A stretch of DNA of 64,000 bases from Neotamlana nanhaiensis (GCF_000943555.1 NZ_JTDV01000014.1:122298-186297); one strand, 5' to 3'; counted from the first letter of the stretch, positions 45,404 to 56,341 are shown. A program made the numbers and translations. The notes: generated by a model not told the origin, from the sequence alone.

Positions 45404-46324
45404 TCAATTATTGTTTTGTAGTATTACTTTTTCTGGGTAGTCGGTAATAATGCCATCTACTCCAAGTTTTATTTGTTCTAGTATTGCCAAAGAATCGTTT
45501 ACCGTCCATGGTATTAGTTTCATTTGTTTGGCTTTTACAGAATCGACAAAGGCTTTATTTTTTATCAACTTATAATTAGGACTATAAATTTGAGGTGTAA
45601 ATTCCAACAACTTTAAATTAGCTTCAATACCACTTTTGCTTACTAAATATGCCAACTGAACCTCTGGATAAGTTTTATGCATTTCGTTTAAAATTGCAGG
45701 ATCGAAAGATTGAACATTCCACTTACCTGCAATGGTTTTACCCTTTAAAACCTGCATTACTAAAGCGACCATTTTATCGGGTTGTGGCTGATAAATATCG
45801 TAAACTGAAGGCACCGATTTAATTTCAATATTATATCCCACAGGTGGTAATTGCTGCTTTTTAACAAAAGTTTCTACACTATCGATTACTTCGGAAAGCA
45901 AAGGTTTATAGGCTGAAATTTTGTTTTGCTCGGGGAATTTAACATTGCCTTTTAACCCTACTTCGTATGTTTTAATACTATCGTAGGTCATGTGATACAA
46001 ATTGTATTCCTTTTCGTTTTCTTTTGAAATACTATCGCCTTGAGGCGTTAATACATACAATGACGACATGTAAGGTTCATGAGAAACAACAACTTCACCA
46101 TCTTTAGATATTACAACATCTAACTCGATAACATCTACACCCTTCAAAATGGCATTTTTAAAACCAATTATTGTATTTTCTGGACTATGACCCCGTTCGC
46201 CTCTATGACCTTGCACCTCAACTCGGTTTGCATCTGATTTTGAGGTTTCTAACTTTGATGTTTTAGCCTGTTCTTTACATCCTAAAACCATACAAATCAA
46301 TAGTAAAACCTGTAAATATTTCAT
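45404..46324 (-). CDS. Glycerophosphodiester phosphodiesterase lipoprotein
   Basis: 306 residues. Lipoprotein signal (LLICMVLGCKEQ). GDPD motifs: QGHRGERGHSPENTI near residue 37, IELDVVISKDGEVVVSHEP near 64, and VDGIITDYPEKV at the end. Hydrolyses glycerophosphodiesters to glycerol-3-phosphate and an alcohol. It is the last gene of the SusCD locus, 17 bases after the phosphoesterase before it, so its substrates are probably brought by, or released on the surface for, the same receptor. Confidence 0.9.
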   Translation of the reverse strand: MKYLQVLLLICMVLGCKEQAKTSKLETSKSDANRVEVQGHRGERGHSPENTIIGFKNAILKGVDVIELDVVISKDGEVVVSHEPYMSSLYVLTPQGDSISKENEKEYNLYHMTYDSIKTYEVGLKGNVKFPEQNKISAYKPLLSEVIDSVETFVKKQQLPPVGYNIEIKSVPSVYDIYQPQPDKMVALVMQVLKGKTIAGKWNVQSFDPAILNEMHKTYPEVQLAYLVSKSGIEANLKLLEFTPQIYSPNYKLIKNKAFVDSVKAKQMKLIPWTVNDSLAILEQIKLGVDGIITDYPEKVILQNNN

Positions 46325-46341
46325 CTTAAAAAGGGTTTAAA

Positions 46342-47934
46342 TTAAAATTTAGGCGCTTCAACACGATATGTTTTGCTTCCAAAATGCTCGTTGCCATACA
46401 TATCTTTTGCCTTTATTTCTATGGTGTGCTCGCCAACTTCTAAATTAGAAAGCACTTTACCTTGCCATAAATGTGTACAATCTATAGCATTTGAACCGCG
46501 TTTTCCAGGTATTAAAACCTCAGATTCATCCCAATTAATAATTTGCGATACATACGAAGGGTCTGGTTCGTTAATATATTTCATTGGCTTCCAATCGCCG
46601 TTATCAATGCGATATAGTAACTCATCGTTTTTACTTCCCATGAAAAAATTCACGTACACTCCCGACTTAGTGCGTTTAGCTTTAGCAACTACTTTTGGAG
46701 CAAAAATTTCCATTTGATACGCTTTTGGCTTGCCCGCAACTTTATAATCCACACTGTACGAATTACCATTAAAATTTATAAACGCATAGCCTTTTGGTGT
46801 ACCGTCTCTCATGGTGGAAACAGGAATTTTATTTTCATCTAACTTACCTGAATACCAATCGCCGCTTGTTGTGCCTACATTGTAATGATGATGTGGCTTT
46901 TCTTGCGGCCATCCTTCACTTTTAGTAAAGAAATCTTGACGCTGAATATGCGTGTGCGCCGATAACGACAAGGTGTTCGAAAATGGTTTTAGTAAATTGA
47001 ATAATCTCTGACGATCTTCGTCTCTAAAAGTATCTTCGTTTGCTGGTTCGCTTAATGGAATATGCATAGCCAAAACAATTAAATAATCCTTTGGCACATG
47101 TTTTAAATCATTTTCTACAAATTGAAGCTGATCTTCCCTGAAACCACCCCAATATTTAGTAGCATTTCTTGGATCTGGATACAACACATCGTCTAGTACA
47201 ATAAAATGGACCTTACCATAATTAAAGGCATAATTTGCTGGACCAAAATGCGCTTCGTAAGTTTCATCTGCAAGCTTATCGGTTTTTGCATCAAAATTAA
47301 TATCATGGTTTCCTAGAAGGTTATACCAAGGAATCCCAACTTTTTTTGTAGCAGCAATGTATGGGTTAAAAAGATCTAAATCGTTCCCTACCAAATCGCC
47401 AAGACTCAAACCAAAAGGCACATTTTCAATATTTGCAACTTCTTCTACAACACCTTTTGCAAAATAGTCAACCTCTTCTTGAGTGTACGGTTGCGGATCG
47501 CCAAAAATTAATGCTGTAAAAATGTCTTTTTCTTCGGAAGGCATTAAAGGAAAATTAAGTAATCGCGGTAATTTACCTGTTTCCTCAACACCTTTGAATT
47601 TTGATTTTGGCGAACCTTTTGGTTTATGATTATAGAAAAATTGCGGTAAATTATCGGCATTTGTTGCAATTGCATACTGACTTGGTTTAATCACCGAAAT
47701 AATATTATCATCCCCTAAAGGCAACTCGTATTTTCCTTTTTTATCGGTAAGCACAACATCAACACCGTTTGTTACAGCAACATGAGCAATACCTTTTTCT
47801 CTTGATTCTTTTTTGCCGTTTTTATTGGCATCGTTAAACACATAACCTGCTACTTTTTCTTGTGCTAAAGCTTGAAACCCTAGAGTTGCAAAAAGTGCTA
47901 CCGTTAATGTTTGTTTAATGTATAATGATTTCAT
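46342..47934 (-). CDS. Secreted calcineurin-like phosphoesterase
   Basis: 530 residues, signal peptide ending QALAQ. A short SdrD-B/Cna-like N-terminal domain (VAGYVFNDANKNGKKE, about 28-95) precedes the metallophosphoesterase (about 150-385) with IFGDPQPY, LGDLVGND, LLGNHDINF, AMHIPL and LSAHTHIQ, all metal ligands present. The C-terminal domain (about 390-530) is the beta domain seen in this family. Periplasmic or surface. It shares architecture with the next upstream gene (47951-49930) but lacks its TIG domain. Substrate unknown. Confidence 0.87.
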   Translation of the reverse strand: MKSLYIKQTLTVALFATLGFQALAQEKVAGYVFNDANKNGKKESREKGIAHVAVTNGVDVVLTDKKGKYELPLGDDNIISVIKPSQYAIATNADNLPQFFYNHKPKGSPKSKFKGVEETGKLPRLLNFPLMPSEEKDIFTALIFGDPQPYTQEEVDYFAKGVVEEVANIENVPFGLSLGDLVGNDLDLFNPYIAATKKVGIPWYNLLGNHDINFDAKTDKLADETYEAHFGPANYAFNYGKVHFIVLDDVLYPDPRNATKYWGGFREDQLQFVENDLKHVPKDYLIVLAMHIPLSEPANEDTFRDEDRQRLFNLLKPFSNTLSLSAHTHIQRQDFFTKSEGWPQEKPHHHYNVGTTSGDWYSGKLDENKIPVSTMRDGTPKGYAFINFNGNSYSVDYKVAGKPKAYQMEIFAPKVVAKAKRTKSGVYVNFFMGSKNDELLYRIDNGDWKPMKYINEPDPSYVSQIINWDESEVLIPGKRGSNAIDCTHLWQGKVLSNLEVGEHTIEIKAKDMYGNEHFGSKTYRVEAPKF

Positions 47935-47950
47935 TTTTCTTAATAATTTT

Positions 47951-49930
47951 TTATTTCATATCTAAGGTTAGTGCTTTGGGGCGCTCCATATTTTCGGTGT
48001 ACACGTTGCCAAATCTATCTGTTACTTTTATATTTAAAGTTGAATCTGGCGCCGCAGCCGTAACTTTAAAAAAGTGAGCTGTTTTATTCGTTACAAACGC
48101 ACTTGTTGGTGTTGCTCCTGCATTTAAACGTAAAGCATCGTAAGAAATAATATGTAACGGATCTTTAGTGCTTACTCGTGAAATTTCTAAAGGTGTATTA
48201 CCTTCTAAAACTTCAATTTGCCATTGCGAATCGTAACCCCAAACGTTTATTAAAACATCGTTATTTGTACTTGGGCTTGCGTAAACATCGGCATAATCGG
48301 CTAAATCCGTATCATTGGAATTTGGTGCGTAATTAGCCGCAGTAATATGAATACTATTGACATCGTAAGTTCTAAACTGGTAATCTTCATCGTAACCAAT
48401 CCCTTTAAAACGCCATTTTATATCACGGTTATTCATCTCCCAAATACCATATCCGCCGGGGCTTCCATCTTTACAAATATGATTATCGGCATAACCGCTT
48501 CTACCCGTCCACCACCATGTTGCACACAAGGCAGCCGTATTGTGCTCCATAATGTTATTATCTTCTACCGAAAAATTAACATGCGTATGCCCAGACAAAA
48601 CATGAACGGTTGCAAATTCGCTTAATGCATTTTTTAAGGTGCTTCCGTTTAATAAATCGGTTGTATTTACTTGATTTCCGTTAGTATCTAACGCCGGATG
48701 TTTGTATAGCGGCGTATGCATTGCCAGTATAATTGGCGTGCTTTTATCGGTAATGGTTGCTAAATCTTTTTTCAACCATTCTAGTTGATCGTTGGTTAAA
48801 CGCTCGTTGTAATTTCTGCTACCAATAGTACCTTGAGATGCACCTGAATTGATATACTCCACACTATCTAAAACCACATAATGCACTTTTCCTAAGTTGA
48901 AAGAATAATACGTTGGCCCGATAATATCACGGTATTTATTTTCGGCTTCCCAGTCGTTAGCATAATAAGGATCGTTATCGTGATTCCCGATTAAGTTGAA
49001 TACCGGAGCATTTACTTTATTCATGTATGGCACGTAATCGTTGAGTCCGAAATTGTTATTGTACCAATACGCATCCCAAGTTAAATCGCCTAAAGTAAGC
49101 GCATACACTTTTGTACCGTTTGCGGAATATTTGCCTATGGTATTGTTGATGTCTGGTAAGACTTTAGATGTAAATTGCTCTAAATCGTTATTTCTATTCG
49201 CCAAATGCCAATCGGCTAAAGGCAGTACCACATGATTATCGTTACTCACTTGAATAAGCGAGAAATCTTTTTGTTCTACAGTTTCGGTGCTGTTGCTAAC
49301 ACGCTTGAAAAACTGCGGTGCACTTCCAACATTGGTAACTTCGTAATTTCCGGGAACGGAGATAAAAACAAATCCTGTTTTTTTAAGTGATGCTAAATAA
49401 TAACGCCCTTGTGCATCGGTAACTGTAACGTCGTAACCATCGGAAACCGTTACATTTGCTATACCTTCACCATTACAGTACACAACACCTTTTATGTTTT
49501 TGCCTGCAACATCAGGAATATTGGTGTTTGCTATTACATTACACAAAATGTTACCCAACAATAGTTTGTTAGCATTACGCAAAACACTTACGGCATAATT
49601 TCCTGATTCAAAATTTCCAGAAATTGTAAACGTGAATGTGCTCTCTGAAACTTCAACAACCGTTCCTGAAAAACTTAATGAAGTAGTTGAAGATACAAAC
49701 TCAATTGTATCTCCAACTTTAAATCCTTTTCCTGTTAATGTGGTTTGTCCTTCTCTACTCACATCTAATGACGAAGGAATTGAAACACCAGAAATATTTA
49801 AGTCGTTATGCTCATCAATTTCAACCTCATCATTACTTTCACAATTAAGCAAAGTAAAGCCTAAACCGCTAACACTTGCAAGCGTTGTTAAACCACTTAG
49901 CTTAATGAATTTTCTTCGTGATTGACTCAT
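47951..49930 (-). CDS. Tat-exported calcineurin-like phosphoesterase with TIG domain
   Basis: 659 residues. It starts MSQSRRKFIKLSGL, a twin-arginine signal, with a Cys (LLNCES) near residue 29 that may be lipidated. A TIG/IPT domain (about 45-135), a regulatory-like beta domain (KGVVYCNGEGIANVTV, about 140-190) and the phosphoesterase (about 225-470) with LTLGDLTWDAYW, LIGNHDND, LAMHTPLY and LSGHTHVN follow. Tat export suggests that metal is loaded in the cytosol. Its ATG overlaps the stop of the BACON gene (TAATG), so translation is coupled. Paralog of the phosphoesterase encoded just downstream. Confidence 0.87.
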   Translation of the reverse strand: MSQSRRKFIKLSGLTTLASVSGLGFTLLNCESNDEVEIDEHNDLNISGVSIPSSLDVSREGQTTLTGKGFKVGDTIEFVSSTTSLSFSGTVVEVSESTFTFTISGNFESGNYAVSVLRNANKLLLGNILCNVIANTNIPDVAGKNIKGVVYCNGEGIANVTVSDGYDVTVTDAQGRYYLASLKKTGFVFISVPGNYEVTNVGSAPQFFKRVSNSTETVEQKDFSLIQVSNDNHVVLPLADWHLANRNNDLEQFTSKVLPDINNTIGKYSANGTKVYALTLGDLTWDAYWYNNNFGLNDYVPYMNKVNAPVFNLIGNHDNDPYYANDWEAENKYRDIIGPTYYSFNLGKVHYVVLDSVEYINSGASQGTIGSRNYNERLTNDQLEWLKKDLATITDKSTPIILAMHTPLYKHPALDTNGNQVNTTDLLNGSTLKNALSEFATVHVLSGHTHVNFSVEDNNIMEHNTAALCATWWWTGRSGYADNHICKDGSPGGYGIWEMNNRDIKWRFKGIGYDEDYQFRTYDVNSIHITAANYAPNSNDTDLADYADVYASPSTNNDVLINVWGYDSQWQIEVLEGNTPLEISRVSTKDPLHIISYDALRLNAGATPTSAFVTNKTAHFFKVTAAAPDSTLNIKVTDRFGNVYTENMERPKALTLDMK

Positions 49931-51153
49931 TAATCTATAATTTCAACTTTAATATCATCTAAGAAAATGCGATTTTTACCTTTACCAACGCCAACAAGGG
50001 CAAAATCGCCACCAAGTAATTGCAATTGGGTTTCGGCAGTCGCACCAGTAATTGTAAAAGTGTAAGTTGCCGAAGCATCTTCCCAAATTGCTGTACAATC
50101 AGGATCGGCATCGTAATCTGGCCAATTGCTAATGGTAAATGCATCAACACTAGTAGTTCCAGGACCAATAACACCAACATTCAAAGTATTATCGTCTTGT
50201 GTGCCGCCTTTTGTTTGATAAGGCACTGCTTTAAACGTAACCTTAACATCAGTTTCTTCGTCTAGAATTAAAAATTTTGGAGAAACCAAATCGCCACCAT
50301 AACCTGTTTTTCCAAGTTTTACAAAACCTGTTCTGGCATACACCACTTGCTGATTGCTTGAACTTGTATTTGGGGTACTTGTCCAGCCTCTATCCATTTC
50401 GTCTTGCGTCCAAGAGTCCATGCGCTTTTCGCCAGACGTCGTGTAAAAAATCGTGCTTCCGTAGGTTAACCAATCGAAATGTTCTTCTAAAACAATACTT
50501 CCATCCAATTGTGTAATGGTAACACTTTTGCTTAAAGTAGGATGATTTGCAGAACTCACAGTTAAAGTCGCCGAACGCTCTGTACCTTTATTTTTTTCTG
50601 CAGAAAGTTTTATTGATGTTTCGGTGGTTTCAATATCTTGAATCCAATCGCCATTGGTAATTTGATATGTCCACTCCACATTGGTACTTAAATTAATTTG
50701 AAAGTTGCCACCAGCAGAAGCTACGCTAATACCTTCTTCTGCATTTTGAACCGTAATAAATGGTACGTTGGCTTCTTGCTCCACGCGAAACAAAGCGGGT
50801 TGCTCTTTGCCATTTACAAGGAAAGCAAAGTTCATAACTCGAGCATCGAAGGTATTGTTCTCTTCCACAATAAATTTAAAGATACCATCATCATCACCTT
50901 TACTTGGAAATGCTTTTACCCACTCGCCTTCACTTTGTGCAACCACTTCCCATGACTGATTGGAACGAACCACATAGCTTTGCGTAATTCCGTTAATATC
51001 GACCGACAATCCGGTTGGGTTTTCTTCAATTATAAAATAAGGTTCGCCTGCAGTTTCCTCGTCATCATTACAAGAAACCGACACCAACAATAGCGCTATT
51101 AATGCAAACAACCTCAATGCTTTGCTTGTATGTATTTTATTTAGTGTATTCAT
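49930..51153 (-). CDS. BACON-domain surface lipoprotein
   Basis: 407 residues. Lipoprotein signal (LLLVSVSCNDDE). Two BACON-like domains at about 40-120 and 125-215 (NQSWEVVAQSEGEWVKAFP, NVEWTYQITNGDWIQDIE), followed by a beta-sandwich domain (about 220-407) with FKAVPYQTKGG and IFLDDIKVEII, typical of carbohydrate- or ligand-binding modules. It probably holds substrate at the surface next to SusC/SusD. 24 bases after the SusD stop; its stop overlaps the next start. Confidence 0.82.
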   Translation of the reverse strand: MNTLNKIHTSKALRLFALIALLLVSVSCNDDEETAGEPYFIIEENPTGLSVDINGITQSYVVRSNQSWEVVAQSEGEWVKAFPSKGDDDGIFKFIVEENNTFDARVMNFAFLVNGKEQPALFRVEQEANVPFITVQNAEEGISVASAGGNFQINLSTNVEWTYQITNGDWIQDIETTETSIKLSAEKNKGTERSATLTVSSANHPTLSKSVTITQLDGSIVLEEHFDWLTYGSTIFYTTSGEKRMDSWTQDEMDRGWTSTPNTSSSNQQVVYARTGFVKLGKTGYGGDLVSPKFLILDEETDVKVTFKAVPYQTKGGTQDDNTLNVGVIGPGTTSVDAFTISNWPDYDADPDCTAIWEDASATYTFTITGATAETQLQLLGGDFALVGVGKGKNRIFLDDIKVEIID

Positions 51154-51177
51154 TATTTCAATGTTTTTTGTTGATTT

Positions 51178-52749
51178 TTAGTTTCCGCTTTCGATAGCTT
51201 GTTTACTCCACCAAACTGGTGTTTTCATATTGTTTTCGCCACCCATACGCGTTAATGCTTCTTGCGCATTAGCGTTGTTTGTTGCCATAGTTGTATTTGG
51301 ATAAGCAAAACGTGTTGGCAGAATATAATCGTTAAAAACTGCGCCATCGCCAATGGTTAACTCTGGATATCCTGTGCGACGGTATTCGTGGTAAGCTTCC
51401 ATACCTATCCAGAAAAGGCTTAAGAATTTTTGATTTGCAATAAGTTCTGTTTTGTTTACTGCATTATCCCAAGATGCCAAATCTGAAGCTAAAAATGCTT
51501 CAATATTTTCTTCTGAAATTTCTACTGGCGTTTCACTAAACTGCCCTAATGTTGCCCATTTTTCAATAGATGCCGTTACCGCATTTTCGTAATATTGTTT
51601 TGCTACTGCTTCGCCACCTGCTATATCACCTTTTAAAGCGGCTTCGGCTAAAATAAACTGTACTTCAGCATAATCCATGTAACTTGCTGGCATTTCAGCT
51701 CTACAAAATACAGCGGCATTTAACCACGATGCACCAGCATCTGCAACACTTTGCTCAGCTTCTGTACAACCTGCTATAGTGCCTTTCCATGCATTTACAC
51801 CGTTAACTAAGTAATTTGGATTTTTCTTTCCATAGATAGCCAAACGCGGATCTTCATAAGTTTGATTTCCAAAATCATCGGCAATAACCGTCATTTTAAT
51901 TAACTGCTCGGTGAGTTTGCGACCAGAACTTGTAAATCCGTTTTCATTAGTATTTGCAAACTGACTGCGGTAAGGATCGGAACCAGAGAATTGAACCGTT
52001 GCATTATCGTCATTCGATTCGAATAAAGGATATTTACTTGGGTTATTTAACATCGCCGTCATTTTAGCTGCCGTATTCATTTCAGAACGACCACTAACAC
52101 GACATAACAAACGTAAGTATAAAGCATTGTTGAATTTCATCCACTGCTCCATATTACCGTTATACATACCATCTAAAGCTGGTTTTATAAATACTGGATT
52201 TTCTGCATACAAATTATTGGCAGTTTCTAAATCAGCAAACATTTGCTCATAAACTTCCTTTTGCGAGTCGAATTTTGGTTCGGTTGTACCGCCTTCGCGT
52301 GCCTGAAATGCTTCCGAATACGGAATATCTCCAAACATATCTGTTAAATTAGACATGTAAAGCACTTTTAAAGTTAAGGCTATTGCTTGTAACGATTGGT
52401 CGTTTTGCTCAATACTTAAATCGTACATATGCAACGCATTGTTTGTATAACGCGCATAGGTATTCCATACACTTTGCCAGTTTTGGTCACCTATAAAATA
52501 ACGGTGTTCCTGACGCGTACCACCTCCTGTAAATGCAGTAAACTGAATTAATTCGTTGTTCCAAAACCAAGTGTAATTTTGCCAAGCGTTGATACCGTTG
52601 TAAAGTAAAGGCTCAAACAATCCGCTAGCTTTTATATCGCCAACATTGGTTCGGTTTGGGTTTGTATTTATATCTTCAAAATCGGAAGTACAAGCAAACA
52701 ACATGCTTACCAAACCGATGATTAATAGTTTTCTTAAATAAGTCATCAC
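51178..52749 (-). CDS. SusD/RagB-like nutrient-binding lipoprotein
   Basis: 523 residues, lipoprotein signal (GLVSMLFACTSDFED followed by INTNPNR). SusD-like_2 features: GGTRQEHRYFIG, LTDMFGDIPYSEAF near 140 and YMDYAEVQFILAEAALKG near 360, then FWIGMEAYHEYRRTGYPEL near 440. Binds the substrate and delivers it to the SusC pore. The gene starts 8 bases after the SusC stop, the usual SusC-SusD order. The start may instead be the second Met. Confidence 0.93.
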   Translation of the reverse strand: MMTYLRKLLIIGLVSMLFACTSDFEDINTNPNRTNVGDIKASGLFEPLLYNGINAWQNYTWFWNNELIQFTAFTGGGTRQEHRYFIGDQNWQSVWNTYARYTNNALHMYDLSIEQNDQSLQAIALTLKVLYMSNLTDMFGDIPYSEAFQAREGGTTEPKFDSQKEVYEQMFADLETANNLYAENPVFIKPALDGMYNGNMEQWMKFNNALYLRLLCRVSGRSEMNTAAKMTAMLNNPSKYPLFESNDDNATVQFSGSDPYRSQFANTNENGFTSSGRKLTEQLIKMTVIADDFGNQTYEDPRLAIYGKKNPNYLVNGVNAWKGTIAGCTEAEQSVADAGASWLNAAVFCRAEMPASYMDYAEVQFILAEAALKGDIAGGEAVAKQYYENAVTASIEKWATLGQFSETPVEISEENIEAFLASDLASWDNAVNKTELIANQKFLSLFWIGMEAYHEYRRTGYPELTIGDGAVFNDYILPTRFAYPNTTMATNNANAQEALTRMGGENNMKTPVWWSKQAIESGN

Positions 52750-52756
52750 AATGTTT

Positions 52757-55700
52757 TTAGAATGAAAGTTTAACGTTTAATCCGTAAGTTCTTGTCATCG
52801 GGAAAGTCATCGACTCAATACCTCTATAAATATTTGAACCGTTTAACATACCCGTATCAGGATCGTACTGTGGGAAGTCTGTAATACAAAATACATTGGT
52901 AGCATAAGCTCCAAAACTTACATCTTTAAAAGCCCCTAGCTTACTTATTAATTTTGCAGGTAATTGATAATCTAAACGCAACTCTCTTAGTTTTAAATAA
53001 GAGGTATCGAAAGTGTTCATTTCGGTGTTATTACGGTTCCAAACATACGTATTGTAATAAGTTTGAATGCTGTTTGTTACGGTGTTGTTTTTTGTGTAAG
53101 TGATAGAACCATCGGTATTTTCAACGGCGTTAACTCCTGGATGAACTAGACCATCGTAACGTCCTTCAACCGAGTTATTAAGTTTACCTTGGTAAGACAA
53201 CGCAAAGTTTGTTACCGAAAAAGCATTTCCGCCTAATTGTCCTGCAAAGGTTGCCGAAAGCATTAAGTTTTTATACTTAAAACGCTGTACCATTCCGGCG
53301 CGCCAATCTGGGTTTACTTTACCAATTCGTGTTTCTGGAGAATTATCTAACACCGGGTAACCTTCAGAATTTACAATATGCATGCCCGAAGCATCTTGGG
53401 TTTCGCCATTTTCATCAATGTAAGTAGCGCCTTCTGGTGCTTTTTGAAAACCACGGCCATAAATAACGTGCATTTCTTCACCTACATAAGAATAAATGTA
53501 AGTTCTACTTCCAATGGTTGTTCCCATATCGGTTTGTAATGGCACAGTAGGGTCCCAACCATCTTGTAAACTCACTAGTTTATTGATGTTTTTAGACCAG
53601 GTTACATCGAAATCCCATTTAAAATCTTTGGTTCTTACAGGTACAAAGTTTGCTGAAACTTCTAATCCTTTGTTGGAAATTTCACCTGCATTGATGGTCA
53701 TTCCTGTAGCTCCAGTAATTTGATCGACATCTACCGAAACAATTTGATTTGTTGTTGAAGAATGATAAGCAGTTACATCGAAAGATACACGATTTCTGAA
53801 TAATTTTGCTTCAATACCAGCTTCCCAACTTTCTACATTTTCTGGTTGAATTAATGGATCTGGAATATTCCCTGGCAATGTATAGCCTCCTGGATATGAT
53901 GTTGTGCTGTACACCTGATCTAAAGAATACGCCGACGTATCGTTACCTACATTTGCCCAAGATGCACGTAATTTCAACATATCTACCCATGGCGCATTTT
54001 CTTGAAAGTTGAATGTTTTATCTAATAAAACACTTGCTGAAACCGATGGGTAAAAATACGACCAATTCCCTCTAGATAATGTGCTAGACCAGTCATTACG
54101 TGCTGTAACATCTAAAAAGTAAGCATCATCCCAACTTAAGGATAGCAAACCATACAAACTATTCACTACTTTTTCGCTGCGGTAGTTATACGGATCTGGG
54201 TTTACACCTGTTGGCAAGTTTGTTGTGTGATAAATATCTTCTTCACCTAACTCGCTTAGAGTAATTTTACTGTTGTAATATTCGTTTACGCGATTGTTAC
54301 CACCAACCATAGCCGAAAGCCCGAAACGCCCCTCGCTAAAGGTATTGTTATAACGTAGCATAAAATCGTTGTTGTTTTCTAAAACTCTAACGGTTTGCTC
54401 TCGGTAAAATCCGTTTTGATAACCTGCTGTGTAGTACGGTTTACGTTGTGTACGGTATTCATCGGACCAATCTAAACCAGAACGTAAATCGAGCGTAAGG
54501 TTTTTAACTAAATCGAAAGTTAAACCTATACTACCAAAAACACGGTTTTTATCTTGTGTATTTAATGCTTCGTAAAGGGTACGATATGGGTTAAAAGAGT
54601 TGGCCGAAGGAAACACAAGTCCCATACCATTTTCTCCACCAGCATTCCAGTTGGCGTAATTGTAGCGTCCGTTAAAATATTCATCTTTCCAGTCTTGAAT
54701 GCTATTAACATTAAAACCCCAAACTAGTGCATACATAGGGTTAGTTTCGTCGTAACCACTAACAGGCATATTATCACTTTTCTTTTTGTAATAATTAACC
54801 TTAGCGTTTAATTTAATTTTATCGGAAACTGGAGTATTTATTGCCAAAGACACCGTGTTTCTATTAAACCCTGTGTTTGGTAAAATCCATTCGTTTTTAA
54901 AATCGGTTACCGAAAAACGTGTAGAAGTTCCTCGTCCGTTATTTCCGTTTATACTTACCGTGTTATTTGTGGTAATACCTGTTTGAAACAAGCCTGTGTA
55001 CCAATCGTCTTGATACACCCATGGCAATTTGGTGTATGTATTATCATCCCAATTTTTAGAGGCATATAAATAACGCATTTTATTGGCATCGAAAGCTTCT
55101 CCAAAGGTATAACGCGAATAGTGTCTTGGTTGTTCTACACCATCTGGTGCCATATCTGCAGTAAGATTCCAAAGTGAATATTCGCTCGCGCCCATATCGG
55201 AACCATTACCAAATTGTGTTTGAAAGTCTGGAAAAAATCCTGCCTGCTCAAAAGTTACCGAAGAGTTTACTGTAATTCCTAAACCTTTATTTTTTTTGCC
55301 CGATTTTGTAGTAATCATAATAGCACCGTTGGCAGCACGAGAACCGTATAAAGCCGCAGCGGCAGGTCCTTTTAACACTGAAACCGATTCAATATCGTCT
55401 GGATTAATATCGCTCATGCCATCACCATAGTCTACAGGAGCATCGGCTTGGGCATAGTTACTCACACTTCGGGTTGCCGTTGCTCCAGAATTTACGGGAA
55501 CACCATCTATAACAAAAAGCGCTTCATTATTGCCGTAGTTTAAAGATTGATCGCCTCTTAAGGTTACACGAATTGAACTGCTTGGTCCTGAGTTTGCCGA
55601 TGTAAACGTTAAACCAGCAACCTTACCGCCTAAACTATTTAACCAATTTCCTGAAACCGTTTTGGTAATTTCGTCGCTTTCCACTTTTGCAACCGAATAT

Positions 55701-56341
55701 CCCAACGATTTTTCTTCACGAGTAATATTTAATGCGGTTACAACTACCTCATCAATAGCAACCACATCTTCTTGCATGGTGATATTGAAAAGTCCGCCGT
55801 TTTTAGTTGAAATTTCCACGCTATTCATTCCCATGAAAGAAAACAACAAAGTGCTATTTTCGGGTGCTTGCAAGGTATAGTTCCCATCAAAATTGGTTAA
55901 AGCGCCAGTATTGGTTCCTTTTAAAATAACGTTAACGCCGCCTAATGGCATACCTTTATCGTCTTTAACTTGTCCGTAAACTTTCACCTTTTTTAAACTA
56001 CTTAAAGTAATGGTAGAACCGCTTACCAAATAGTTTAATTGGGCGTCTTTACTTATTTGATCTAGTATTGATTTTAATTTCTGATTGCTGAAATTATAAG
56101 TAAAAACCTTTTTGTTATTTAAAATATCGTCTGAATAACTAAATGTGTAGGTTGAATTTTTCTCTAATTGATTAAATAGTTGATTTAGAGTTACATTTTT
56201 TACTTTTAGATTTGTAGGTTTTTCAAGATTGTTTTGTGCTAAAACACTTTGGGTAGATCCAAAAAGTGCAATAGTTAACATAAATAGCACCAAAACATTG
56301 GCGGAAAATAATTTCCTTTTTTGGTATAAATTTAATTTCAT
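52757..56341 (-). CDS. SusC-like TonB-dependent receptor with STN signalling domain
   Basis: 1194 residues. After the signal peptide an STN domain (about 38-115, NVTLNQLFNQLEKNSTYTF) precedes the carboxypeptidase-regulatory-like domain (KVYGQVKDDKGMPLGGVNV), the plug (RVTLRGDQSL, VIDGVPVNSG, SVSVLKGPAAAALYGSRAA) and a long barrel ending in LNVKLSF. An STN domain means that it can signal to FecR, whose gene precedes it. The gene lies 111 bases after fecR with a hairpin in the gap. Ligand unknown; the downstream phosphoesterases point to a phosphodiester-bearing molecule. Confidence 0.95.
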   Translation of the reverse strand: MKLNLYQKRKLFSANVLVLFMLTIALFGSTQSVLAQNNLEKPTNLKVKNVTLNQLFNQLEKNSTYTFSYSDDILNNKKVFTYNFSNQKLKSILDQISKDAQLNYLVSGSTITLSSLKKVKVYGQVKDDKGMPLGGVNVILKGTNTGALTNFDGNYTLQAPENSTLLFSFMGMNSVEISTKNGGLFNITMQEDVVAIDEVVVTALNITREEKSLGYSVAKVESDEITKTVSGNWLNSLGGKVAGLTFTSANSGPSSSIRVTLRGDQSLNYGNNEALFVIDGVPVNSGATATRSVSNYAQADAPVDYGDGMSDINPDDIESVSVLKGPAAAALYGSRAANGAIMITTKSGKKNKGLGITVNSSVTFEQAGFFPDFQTQFGNGSDMGASEYSLWNLTADMAPDGVEQPRHYSRYTFGEAFDANKMRYLYASKNWDDNTYTKLPWVYQDDWYTGLFQTGITTNNTVSINGNNGRGTSTRFSVTDFKNEWILPNTGFNRNTVSLAINTPVSDKIKLNAKVNYYKKKSDNMPVSGYDETNPMYALVWGFNVNSIQDWKDEYFNGRYNYANWNAGGENGMGLVFPSANSFNPYRTLYEALNTQDKNRVFGSIGLTFDLVKNLTLDLRSGLDWSDEYRTQRKPYYTAGYQNGFYREQTVRVLENNNDFMLRYNNTFSEGRFGLSAMVGGNNRVNEYYNSKITLSELGEEDIYHTTNLPTGVNPDPYNYRSEKVVNSLYGLLSLSWDDAYFLDVTARNDWSSTLSRGNWSYFYPSVSASVLLDKTFNFQENAPWVDMLKLRASWANVGNDTSAYSLDQVYSTTSYPGGYTLPGNIPDPLIQPENVESWEAGIEAKLFRNRVSFDVTAYHSSTTNQIVSVDVDQITGATGMTINAGEISNKGLEVSANFVPVRTKDFKWDFDVTWSKNINKLVSLQDGWDPTVPLQTDMGTTIGSRTYIYSYVGEEMHVIYGRGFQKAPEGATYIDENGETQDASGMHIVNSEGYPVLDNSPETRIGKVNPDWRAGMVQRFKYKNLMLSATFAGQLGGNAFSVTNFALSYQGKLNNSVEGRYDGLVHPGVNAVENTDGSITYTKNNTVTNSIQTYYNTYVWNRNNTEMNTFDTSYLKLRELRLDYQLPAKLISKLGAFKDVSFGAYATNVFCITDFPQYDPDTGMLNGSNIYRGIESMTFPMTRTYGLNVKLSF